From Neisseriaceae bacterium (lineage in GTDB: Bacteria > Pseudomonadota > Gammaproteobacteria > Burkholderiales > UBA11063), in the NCBI GenBank assembly GCA_947470205.1, contig CANISK010000082.1, forward strand, positions 1 to 6,770: a stretch of DNA of 6,770 nt, read 5' to 3'. Positions 1 to 5,561 of this stretch are shown one piece after another. Position numbers and translations under genes: made by a program. The number at the start of each line of letters is the position of its first letter. Positions within the stretch are counted from its first letter, which is position 1. Below the pieces are notes generated by a model. The model saw only the letters and a program-made list of their open reading frames with translations, did no database searches and was not told where the DNA came from.

Positions 1-38
1 AACATTCATTTTAAAAGGTGACTATCTACATTGAATGG

Positions 39-58
39 ATTCCCGCCTGCGCGGGAAT
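39..58. repeat. dRS3-like 20-bp palindromic repeat
   Basis: ATTCCCGC (39-46) and GCGGGAAT (51-58) form a perfect 8-bp stem with a 4-base CTGC loop. The unit fits ATTCCC-N8-GGGAAT, the consensus of the dRS3 repeat of Neisseria. It is strikingly GC-rich against AT-rich flanks. Related 'TTCCCGCCTGCGCGGGAA' palindromes are dispersed in many proteobacterial genomes, so it does not prove a neisserial host. No T-run follows the stem, so it is not an obvious terminator. Confidence 0.8.
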
Positions 59-124
59 GACATAAATTGGCACTTTTATAGGTTATGCAAGAAGTCTAAT
101 ATGCCAAATGGTAGTAATTATTTT

Positions 125-244
125 TTATATCCTCCTAAGTATCTGATTAACGCGAGATTGGGGTTGTACAAGCACAGGTAATTTAATTACCTCACCGACT
201 ACAGAGTATATCGGAGCTTCATCCTGTGAAAATAAACTATCCAT
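125..244 (-). CDS. Doubtful short ORF (39 codons) or gene remnant
   Basis: On the minus strand an ATG at 244-242 opens 39 codons ending in TAA at 127-125. The protein begins MDSLFSQDEAPIYSVV and ends in QSRVNQILRRI, a mixed composition that looks more protein-like than random AT-rich translation. In-frame codons continue upstream of the ATG for about ten residues before a stop, so it could also be the tail of a decayed gene. The only upstream Shine-Dalgarno-like bases are a weak GAG about 10 bases away. It carries a 17-bp palindrome in its body. I recognise no family; it may not be a gene. Confidence 0.15.
   Translation of the reverse strand: MDSLFSQDEAPIYSVVGEVIKLPVLVQPQSRVNQILRRI
176..192. 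repeat. Perfect 17-bp palindrome
   Basis: AGGTAATT (176-183) and AATTACCT (185-192) are exact inverted copies around a single T. It resembles a dimeric regulator site, but it lies about 265 bases before the efflux gene start and inside the doubtful minus-strand ORF. Function unknown. Confidence 0.3.
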
Positions 245-319
245 ACATTCATGACTCAAAAAATTATTAATTTATAATTCAATGCATAGTGACATTTTAT
301 CGCAAAACAATCTAGATAA

Positions 320-335
320 GATATATAAATATATC
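320..335. repeat. 16-bp AT-rich palindrome upstream of the efflux gene
   Basis: GATATAT (320-326) and ATATATC (329-335) are exact inverted copies separated by AA. GATATAT recurs at 367-373, next to the -10-like sequence of the efflux gene. In such AT-rich DNA this can arise by chance, and a regulator site is only a possibility. Confidence 0.25.
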
Positions 336-364
336 ATTTTCTTCACAAAATAAAAAGTGAGGGG

Positions 365-386
365 TTGATATATTTTAGTATATAAT
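365..386 (+). promoter_or_regulatory. Possible promoter elements of the efflux gene
   Basis: TATAAT at 381-386 matches the sigma70 -10 consensus exactly, and TTGATA at 365-370 matches five of six -35 bases. They are only 10 bases apart, so they cannot act as one promoter. TATAAT has no good -35 at the usual distance; TTGATA would pair at 16 bases with a weak TATGTG (387-392). Transcription probably starts somewhere here, about 50-70 bases before the ATG at 457, but the exact promoter is unresolved. Confidence 0.25.
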
Positions 387-456
387 TATGTGTATTGGTT
401 GATTATTTGTTTACACAAAAACAAGAAAACTACAGATTAAAATTATATGGAATAAT

Positions 457-1962
457 ATGAAAATAACATGCCAGATAAATAACAAAATTCATAATTGGTC
501 TATCTACCAATGGATTTTATTATCATTTGTTTTATTACTCACAAGTTGTGCTCTCTATGGACCAAGCTATAGCAAGCCCGTGATTGATGTTGATAGCAAA
601 TGGGTGAGCAAGGATAAAATTGCTGAAGTTGAGTCTGGGGTAGATTTATCTAATGTGGCGTGGTGGGGCAAATTTAATGATGCCCAATTAAACGGATTGA
701 TAGAATCGGCACTTAATAATAATTTGAATATTGAGATGGCAATTGGAAATATATTACAAGCAAAAGGTATACTAGAACAAGTGCAAATGCTTTGGGTGCC
801 AAATGTAGGTGGGCAGTTTTCTTACAATTCAAACCAACAAGTGGGGGCAGTTAATAATAATCTCACAAATGCCAATCCATCTTTAATAAGTGGCACTGGA
901 GTAAATGGATACTCTACTGGATTTGTACCTAACTACTCAGTAAATATTTTTAGTCAATTACGTTCACAAGAGGCAGCAAAAGCTGGGCTAATGGCTGCAC
1001 AATACACTAAAGATGCGGTGAGGTTAACGGTGATTAGCCAAGTAGTTGGTGGATATTTTACTCTTATCGGACAAGATTACCAATTAAAAATACAACAGGA
1101 ATTAGTGAAAGACCTAAAGCAACAATATGATATCGGGCTAGGTCAATATAAACTGGGTTATATATCACTACTCGCCCTACAAACTATTGAACAGTCTTAC
1201 TATAGTGCAAAAGCCACAATCCCAATTATTAAAAATAACATCGTGCAAAGCAAAAATGCACTAAGAGTGCTAACAAATCAAAACCCGGGAGATATTACAC
1301 GTACAGCTGATTTTATGAATATAACAGTTGATGGTATAATTCCGGTGGGGCTACCATCTGATGTATTAAAGCAACGCCCTGATATTATGCAAGCTGAAGA
1401 GCAATTAAAACAGGCTAATGCAAATATTGGAGTTGCGACATCTAGCTTCTTCCCAACTGTTAGTCTTACTGGTCTTTTAGGTTCTGCAAGTCCTGGTTTA
1501 AATGGGTTATTTGGTGCAAATACTGATTTCTGGCAAAATCAAATACAAGCTACCATGCCATTTTTAAATCTCAGCATACTCGGACAGATCAAAGGCGCTA
1601 AGGGTGTGTACTATAATGCTTACTATAACTATATTAACGTAGTTAGAACAGCTTTTAGTCAGGTAGACAATGGATTATCTGCTCATCAACAATTAACTAA
1701 AAGCTATAATATACAAAATATGCAATATAAAAGCACTAAACTTGGATTTGAACTTGGCAACCAAAGATATCTAGAGGGTATGGATAGCTATAGTGTAATG
1801 CTACAATATAAAATAACTATGGATAATGGTGCATTAGCACTAATTAACATTAAACAACAGCAACTAAAATCTATTGTGAATTTGTATCAGAGTGTTGCCG
1901 GTGGGTATAATATAAATAACACCAATGCACCAAAGAAATTTAATGATTCACACGATTCATAA
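457..1962 (+). CDS. NodT-type outer-membrane efflux lipoprotein (TolC-like channel)
   Basis: Outer-membrane component of a tripartite efflux pump: family members form trimeric barrels with a periplasmic helical tunnel that export drugs or other small molecules with an adaptor and an inner-membrane pump. The N-terminus has a hydrophobic segment (about residues 18-29) ending in the lipobox LLTSC, with Cys31 as predicted lipidation site. Two repeated OEP domains follow. The first has AWWGKFND near 68-75 and the helical stretch IFSQLRSQEAAKAGLMAAQY (164-183). The second opens with VGLPSDVLKQRPDIMQAEEQ (297-316) and has FFPTVSLTGLLGSAS (331-345), the most diagnostic signature. At 501 residues it is slightly longer than the usual 460-490. 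GGA at 449-451 sits 5 bases before the ATG. No adaptor or pump gene is adjacent; adk follows after a short gap with no terminator. The C-terminal tail is Asn-rich. Family assignment is strong; substrate cannot be told. Confidence 0.9.
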   Translation: MKITCQINNKIHNWSIYQWILLSFVLLLTSCALYGPSYSKPVIDVDSKWVSKDKIAEVESGVDLSNVAWWGKFNDAQLNGLIESALNNNLNIEMAIGNILQAKGILEQVQMLWVPNVGGQFSYNSNQQVGAVNNNLTNANPSLISGTGVNGYSTGFVPNYSVNIFSQLRSQEAAKAGLMAAQYTKDAVRLTVISQVVGGYFTLIGQDYQLKIQQELVKDLKQQYDIGLGQYKLGYISLLALQTIEQSYYSAKATIPIIKNNIVQSKNALRVLTNQNPGDITRTADFMNITVDGIIPVGLPSDVLKQRPDIMQAEEQLKQANANIGVATSSFFPTVSLTGLLGSASPGLNGLFGANTDFWQNQIQATMPFLNLSILGQIKGAKGVYYNAYYNYINVVRTAFSQVDNGLSAHQQLTKSYNIQNMQYKSTKLGFELGNQRYLEGMDSYSVMLQYKITMDNGALALINIKQQQLKSIVNLYQSVAGGYNINNTNAPKKFNDSHDS

Positions 1963-1975
1963 CAAATTAAAATAA

Positions 1976-1980
1976 AAGGG
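1976..1980 (+). promoter_or_regulatory. Ribosome binding site deciding the adk start
   Basis: AAGGG lies 5 bases before an ATG at 1986 and 8 bases before a second, in-frame ATG at 1989. The 8-base spacing is more typical, and the protein begun at 1989 (MGIILLG) lines up with the usual Adk N-terminus MRIILLG without an extra Met. Confidence 0.5.
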
Positions 1981-1988
1981 TTATTATG

Positions 1989-2645
1989 ATGGGGATTATT
2001 TTACTAGGCGCGCCTGGAGTTGGCAAAGGCACACAGGCAAAATATATATCTGAGGCTTTTAATATACCACAGATATCTACCGGGGATATGCTAAGAGCTG
2101 CCATTAAATCAGGCACTCATTTGGGGGTTGCGGCTAAAGACATTGTCGAACATGGGCAACTGGTACCGGATGATATCGTGATTGAACTGGTTAGAGAGCG
2201 TGTGAAACAAGATGACTGCAAAAATGGGTATTTATTGGATGGATTCCCACGAACTATCAACCAAGCTCACAGTCTTAAAGAGTATGGAATTAAAGTAAAC
2301 TGTGTGATAGAAATAAACGTTCCTCATAGAGAAATCATAACTCGCTTAAGCGGTAGACGTATTCATGTATCATCTGGGCGCACATATCATATTAAATACA
2401 ATCCACCAAAAAATGATAATCTAGATGATATCACAAGAGAGCCACTAATTCAACGACCAGATGACACTGAAGATACAATTATAAAACGTTTAAATGTGTA
2501 TAAACAGCAAACTATGCCACTGATAGAATATTACAACAATCACCATGGAATAAAATATATTAAAATAGATGGAGCACAAGATGTGGAAATGGTTAAGCAA
2601 CAAATTATTAATCATTTAACAACCGTAAGTAGAAGCTTACAATAA
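1989..2645 (+). CDS. adk: Adenylate kinase
   Basis: Cytosolic enzyme interconverting ATP + AMP and 2 ADP, central to adenylate balance. From the ATG at 1989 the protein has 218 residues, a normal long-form length. Visible motifs: the P-loop GAPGVGKGT (7-15), the AMP-binding STGDMLR (30-36), DGFPRT (84-89) in the CORE, and the LID domain (about 122-159) from [14 protein letters not shown] to RPDD, with catalytic arginines in SGRR and RPDD and the following RL helix. The LID carries His/Ser in place of the four zinc-binding cysteines, as in Gram-negative Adk. An alternative ATG at 1986 adds one Met. It begins 26 bases after the efflux gene stop (23 from the alternative ATG), so the two may share a transcript even though their jobs are unrelated. 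No defect seen. Confidence 0.97.
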   Translation: MGIILLGAPGVGKGTQAKYISEAFNIPQISTGDMLRAAIKSGTHLGVAAKDIVEHGQLVPDDIVIELVRERVKQDDCKNGYLLDGFPRTINQAHSLKEYGIKVNCVIEINVPHREIITRLSGRRIHVSSGRTYHIKYNPPKNDNLDDITREPLIQRPDDTEDTIIKRLNVYKQQTMPLIEYYNNHHGIKYIKIDGAQDVEMVKQQIINHLTTVSRSLQ

Positions 2646-2684
2646 TATACTAATTGTCTTTGGACTTTTCACAACTAATACTGT

Positions 2685-2710
2685 CTGACAAAAATTAAAC
2701 GCACTAGAAT
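2685..2710 (+). promoter_or_regulatory. Weak candidate promoter for metK
   Basis: CTGACA (2685-2690, five of six to TTGACA) and TAGAAT (2705-2710, five of six to TATAAT) lie in the 92-base adk-metK gap, but with only 14 bases between them, shorter than the usual 16-18. A second weak pair, TTGTCT (2654-2659) and TAATAC (2676-2681), has 16-base spacing. Either would let metK be transcribed apart from adk. No SAM riboswitch is recognisable in the short leader. Confidence 0.25.
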
Positions 2711-2737
2711 TTTTTTAATTACAGGAAACTAGCACAA

Positions 2738-3910
2738 ATGTCTTACTATTTATTTACTTCCGAATCTGTATCTGAAGGGCACCCGGACAAAGTAGCTGAT
2801 CAAATTTCAGATAGCATATTAGACGCTGTACTAAAAGAAGATAAACATGCCAGAGTTGCGGCTGAAACTCTTGTTAATACTGGGCTTGTGGTATTGGCAG
2901 GAGAAATCACAACTACATCTCACGTGAATTATGCCAAAATTGCCCGAGATACCATTCGTGATATTGGTTATACCAATAATGAATACGGTTTTAGCGCCGA
3001 TAGCTCTGCTATTTTAGTAAACTATGACGAGCAATCTCCTGATATCGCTGAAGGCGTAAATGAGGGTCGAGGGCTGGACTTGGAGCAAGGCGCTGGAGAC
3101 CAAGGGCTTATGTTTGGATATGCGGTAAATGAAACCCCCACTCTGATGCCTTTTCCTATTTACTATGCACATAAACTCATGGAAAGACAATCCATACTTC
3201 GTAAAACAAAGCATATACCATGGCTACGTCCAGATGCAAAAGCACAAATATCTGTAAGATATGACACTAAAACTGGTAAACCGTTTGCAATTGATACTGT
3301 AGTATTATCCACGCAACATGATCCAGATGTATCATATAGTGAACTCAAAGAAGCGGTGATTGAGGAAATTATTAAACCAGTGTTACCAATAGATATAATC
3401 AAAAACTCTCCAGATATAAAATATCTTATTAATCCAACAGGAAAATTTGTGATTGGTGGCCCGATGGGAGACTGCGGACTCACTGGGAGAAAAATAATTG
3501 TAGACACTTATGGTGGAGCAGCTCCTCATGGTGGAGGAGCGTTCTCTGGGAAAGATCCAAGTAAAGTGGACAGAAGTGGGGCTTATGCTGCAAGATATGT
3601 TGCAAAAAATATTGTGGCAAGTGGACTTGCAACCCAATGTCAAGTGCAAATTGCATATGCAATTGGTATTGCAAAACCAGTGGGAATAAATGTGTATACT
3701 TTTGGGACTGGGAAGATTGATGATAGAAAAATTGAACAACTAATATTTGAAGTATTTGATTTGCGCCCTAAAGGAATTATCCAAACTCTAGATTTGCTTC
3801 GCCCCATTTACCGCAAAACATCTACTTATGGGCACTTTGGACGCGAAGATTTGGATTTTACCTGGGAGAGAACTGATAAAGCTGAGATATTAAAGAATAT
3901 GATTAAATAA
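2738..3910 (+). CDS. metK: S-adenosylmethionine synthetase (methionine adenosyltransferase)
   Basis: Makes S-adenosylmethionine from methionine and ATP, splitting the triphosphate to Pi and PPi; a cytosolic tetramer supplying the main methyl donor. The 390-residue protein has the usual length of beta-/gammaproteobacterial MetK (about 384-390) and all three domains. Motifs: [13 protein letters not shown] (6-18) with the ATP-binding His/Asp, the signature GAGDQG (118-123) for ATP and metal binding, WLRPDAKAQ (162-170), and the P-loop-like [16 protein letters not shown] (265-280) with catalytic Lys/Asp residues. The C-terminus has the expected [19 protein letters not shown] (2723-2726) lies 11 bases before the ATG. 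The next gene starts 29 bases after its stop with no terminator between, so they are probably cotranscribed. Several overlapping minus-strand frames are only its shadows. Confidence 0.98.
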   Translation: MSYYLFTSESVSEGHPDKVADQISDSILDAVLKEDKHARVAAETLVNTGLVVLAGEITTTSHVNYAKIARDTIRDIGYTNNEYGFSADSSAILVNYDEQSPDIAEGVNEGRGLDLEQGAGDQGLMFGYAVNETPTLMPFPIYYAHKLMERQSILRKTKHIPWLRPDAKAQISVRYDTKTGKPFAIDTVVLSTQHDPDVSYSELKEAVIEEIIKPVLPIDIIKNSPDIKYLINPTGKFVIGGPMGDCGLTGRKIIVDTYGGAAPHGGGAFSGKDPSKVDRSGAYAARYVAKNIVASGLATQCQVQIAYAIGIAKPVGINVYTFGTGKIDDRKIEQLIFEVFDLRPKGIIQTLDLLRPIYRKTSTYGHFGREDLDFTWERTDKAEILKNMIK

Positions 3911-3939
3911 CTTAGTCTACAATTTACGGTGAATACAAC

Positions 3940-4467
3940 ATGAATTTAGATGACATCCTAAAACAAGCGAGTATCTACGACTTGTTTCGCTTGCAAGCAT
4001 CAATCACACATGAATTATCCAATCAAAAACGTTTGGATAAAATCAAACACTCAATATCTATTGGACAGACTATTCAATACTTCAATTCTAAATTCAATAA
4101 TATAATATCTGCGGTTGTAATTGAGAAACACAAAGATACGCTTTTAGTGGAACACGTAGATCATCATGGTAGGTGGGAAATTAGATACTATGCTATTAAT
4201 GTAAATGATACTAACTTATTAAATTGCGAGCGCAGTAATCATGATAGGTTAAACAAGGGCAATGTAGCTATTGGTGACTTGCTGGGATTTAAGCATCATG
4301 ATAAGCAGATTGTTGGTCATGTGATTAAGATCAACCCCAAGACTGTGAAATTAATTACTAACGAAAAACACACATGGAATGTGCACTATGCACATTTATA
4401 TCACATCACAGATGCTATCAATCGCCCCCATATGGATGTTATTGATATAATGGGGGTTGATGAGTAG
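3940..4467 (+). CDS. Uncharacterised protein with two SH3/KOW-like beta modules
   Basis: 175 residues, soluble, no signal peptide or membrane segment. The first 36 residues look helical (LDDILKQASIYDLFRLQASI...). Two similar modules follow, starting exactly 70 residues apart: 41-86 (IGQTIQYF... LLVEHVDHHGRWEIRYYAI) and 111-156 (IGDLLGFK... VIKINPKTVKLI... WNVHYAHLYHI). Each has a Val/Ile-Gly start, an aromatic strand, a central strand pair and an ending W-x-I/V-x-Y. This is the pattern of small SH3-like or KOW-like barrels; the second copy's 'GHVIKINPKTVKLI' matches a 'modifies-and-writes' beta motif I recall in uncharacterised proteobacterial proteins, often with VYDLYRLR-like N-termini. Such barrels often bind nucleic acid or protein, but no function can be assigned. 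The protein is His-rich. GGTGA (3928-3932) lies 7 bases before the ATG. It follows metK by 29 bases, so cotranscription is likely. Confidence 0.75.
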   Translation: MNLDDILKQASIYDLFRLQASITHELSNQKRLDKIKHSISIGQTIQYFNSKFNNIISAVVIEKHKDTLLVEHVDHHGRWEIRYYAINVNDTNLLNCERSNHDRLNKGNVAIGDLLGFKHHDKQIVGHVIKINPKTVKLITNEKHTWNVHYAHLYHITDAINRPHMDVIDIMGVDE

Positions 4468-4500
4468 TAACTAATTTTGTAATTGAAGTAACTGTTACCA

Positions 4501-4529
4501 TTTTAAGGTCACAACTTGTAACCTTAAAA
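4501..4529. repeat. 9-bp inverted repeat between the unknown gene and the aadA-like gene
   Basis: TTTTAAGGT (4501-4509) and ACCTTAAAA (4521-4529) are perfect inverted copies; past one mismatch two more base pairs form around a short loop. A second small repeat GTAAC-T-GTTAC lies just before (4488-4498). No T-run follows on the + strand, so this is not a classic intrinsic terminator. It could end the upstream transcript or act as a regulator site for the downstream gene. A weak -35/-10 pair, TTGTAA (4516-4521) and TTAAAT (4540-4545) with an 18-base spacer, overlaps its right arm. Confidence 0.4.
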
Positions 4530-4573
4530 GAACATATTGTTAAATTAGGTGGATTTTTTAAAATAAGACTAGC

Positions 4574-5440
4574 ATGCAAAAAGAAATCAATTTTAAGGCG
4601 TTAAAGCTGAACAATGAAACAGAAAGACAAATTGGTCAGTGTCTCAATTTAGTAAAAGAAATTTTTAGTCAAGACTTACTTGGTGTATATCTGTATGGAT
4701 CAGCAACATTAGGTGGATTACAAAAATATAGCGACATTGATTTACTTGTAGTATCTAATCGATCTACAACGCATGAAGAAAAGACCAAATTATTTACCGC
4801 TTTGCTTCAGATATCTGGTGTTTATATGAAAAGCACAAAATCACCAATTGAAATGACAATTGTAAATAAGGTAGAAATTAATCCTTGGCATTATCCACCT
4901 AACTGTGATTTTCAATATGGCGACTGGTTACGCGAGCAATTTGAAAGTGGCATTATAGAACCGTGGTCAACTAAAGAAGAAATGCCTGATCTTGCTATAC
5001 TCATTACCCAAGTTTTATTAGCCAGCAAAACATTATTCGGTGATGTTCCAAATCAATTACTTTGTGAAGTTCCCTATAAGGATTTTATGATTGCCACAAC
5101 AGATGCATTACAAAATCTAATGTCGGAACTAGATAGCGACACTCGTAATGTATTATTAACATTTGCACGCATTTGGAGTACTGTAGAGACTGACGCTATT
5201 CGTTCAAAACCAGCAGCAGCAGACTGGGCTATTAATCGTTTTCCTGAACAATATCGTCCAGTTCTGCAAAGAGCGAAAGCAATCTGTGTAGGAGAAGAAC
5301 AAGAACATTGGGATGATATACAAGAACTTATAAAACCTTGTGCTGACTTTATAATACAACAGATTAATAATAAAGTTATTGAAATTAAATTATCGAATGG
5401 TATTAGCAAATCTATCAGTCTCGCTGGGCTTGATATTTAA
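4574..5440 (+). CDS. Aminoglycoside nucleotidyltransferase, ANT(3'')/AadA-like
   Basis: Family members transfer AMP from ATP to streptomycin (3'') and spectinomycin (9), giving resistance; they are cytosolic. The N-terminal nucleotidyltransferase domain shows YGSATLGGLQKYSDIDLLVV (41-60), with Gly42-Ser43 and metal-binding Asp54 and Asp56. PIEMTIV holds Glu93, matching the AadA catalytic base, and YGDWLRE holds Trp118, matching the streptomycin-site tryptophan. The C-terminal helical domain has DSDTRNVLLTFARIWST (187-203), AAADWAI (214-220) and PEQYRPVLQRA (224-234), hallmarks of AadA. At 288 residues it exceeds the usual ~260 because of a C-terminal tail of about 20 residues after 266. An in-frame stop at 4559-4561 rules out a longer N-terminus. 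Shine-Dalgarno is poor: AGGTGG (4547-4552) is 21 bases from the ATG. Codon use is AT-rich like its neighbours. No integron attC is seen downstream; an IS follows. Fold and family are sure; drug range in this host is inferred. Confidence 0.88.
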   Translation: MQKEINFKALKLNNETERQIGQCLNLVKEIFSQDLLGVYLYGSATLGGLQKYSDIDLLVVSNRSTTHEEKTKLFTALLQISGVYMKSTKSPIEMTIVNKVEINPWHYPPNCDFQYGDWLREQFESGIIEPWSTKEEMPDLAILITQVLLASKTLFGDVPNQLLCEVPYKDFMIATTDALQNLMSELDSDTRNVLLTFARIWSTVETDAIRSKPAAADWAINRFPEQYRPVLQRAKAICVGEEQEHWDDIQELIKPCADFIIQQINNKVIEIKLSNGISKSISLAGLDI

Positions 5441-5490
5441 AGAATATGTTAGAATGGAATACATTTGTTAAGGAACGCGCCAGAAATAAC

Positions 5491-5518
5491 TTCCCGTTTT
5501 CGATAAATCAAGTATAAT
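5491..5518 (+). promoter_or_regulatory. Likely transposase promoter inside the IS left end
   Basis: TATAAT at 5513-5518 is a perfect -10 box, about 43 bases before the transposase start. The best -35 at the right distance is a poor TTCCCG (5491-5496, 16-base spacer). A weak promoter within the left end is typical of IS elements. Confidence 0.4.
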
Positions 5519-5552
5519 CTGCAATATTAAATTACAGTAACAAAAAAAGCAT

Positions 5553-5556
5553 AGGA
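5553..5556 (+). promoter_or_regulatory. Ribosome binding site deciding the transposase start
   Basis: AGGA lies 5 bases before an ATG at 5562. The earlier in-frame ATG at 5556 overlaps this AGGA and has only an A-run upstream, so 5562 (MYKFYKQ...) is the better start. Confidence 0.5.
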
Positions 5557-5561
5557 TGACA

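Larger units (their letters stand above)
1..456. other. Non-coding region upstream of the efflux gene
   Basis: No convincing gene fills this stretch. From left to right it holds a dRS3-like GC-rich hairpin (39-58), an IS-terminus-like motif (81-97), a doubtful short ORF on the minus strand (125-244), a 17-bp palindrome (176-192), a 16-bp AT palindrome (320-335) and -10-like sequences just before the efflux gene (around 365-386). I saw no tRNA. The part from about 240 to 456 is very AT-rich. A hairpin repeat beside an IS-end-like motif suggests this is a rearranged intergenic zone, and the usual upstream partner genes of an efflux lipoprotein may have been lost here or lie beyond the edge. Confidence 0.6.

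Noticed and set aside
1..456. CRISPR array or tRNA in the upstream region
   Set aside because: There are no regularly spaced repeats and no cloverleaf or T-loop GTTCGA-type signature; the palindromes are single.
2646..2737. SAM riboswitch in the metK leader
   Set aside because: The 92-base gap has no recognisable stem set or conserved core of a known SAM riboswitch class.
3014..3739. Several minus-strand open frames across metK
   Set aside because: They lie wholly inside the well-supported metK frame, have no ribosome site, and read as low-quality Cys/Ser/His-rich translations. They are shadows.
5074..5409. Minus-strand open frame of 111 codons inside the aadA-like gene
   Set aside because: It is antisense to conserved AadA motifs and has no recognisable protein family.
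5441..5471. Integron attC site after the aadA-like gene
   Set aside because: GTTAGAA and GTTAAGG do not fit the GTTRRRY core, and no paired inverted core sites are present.
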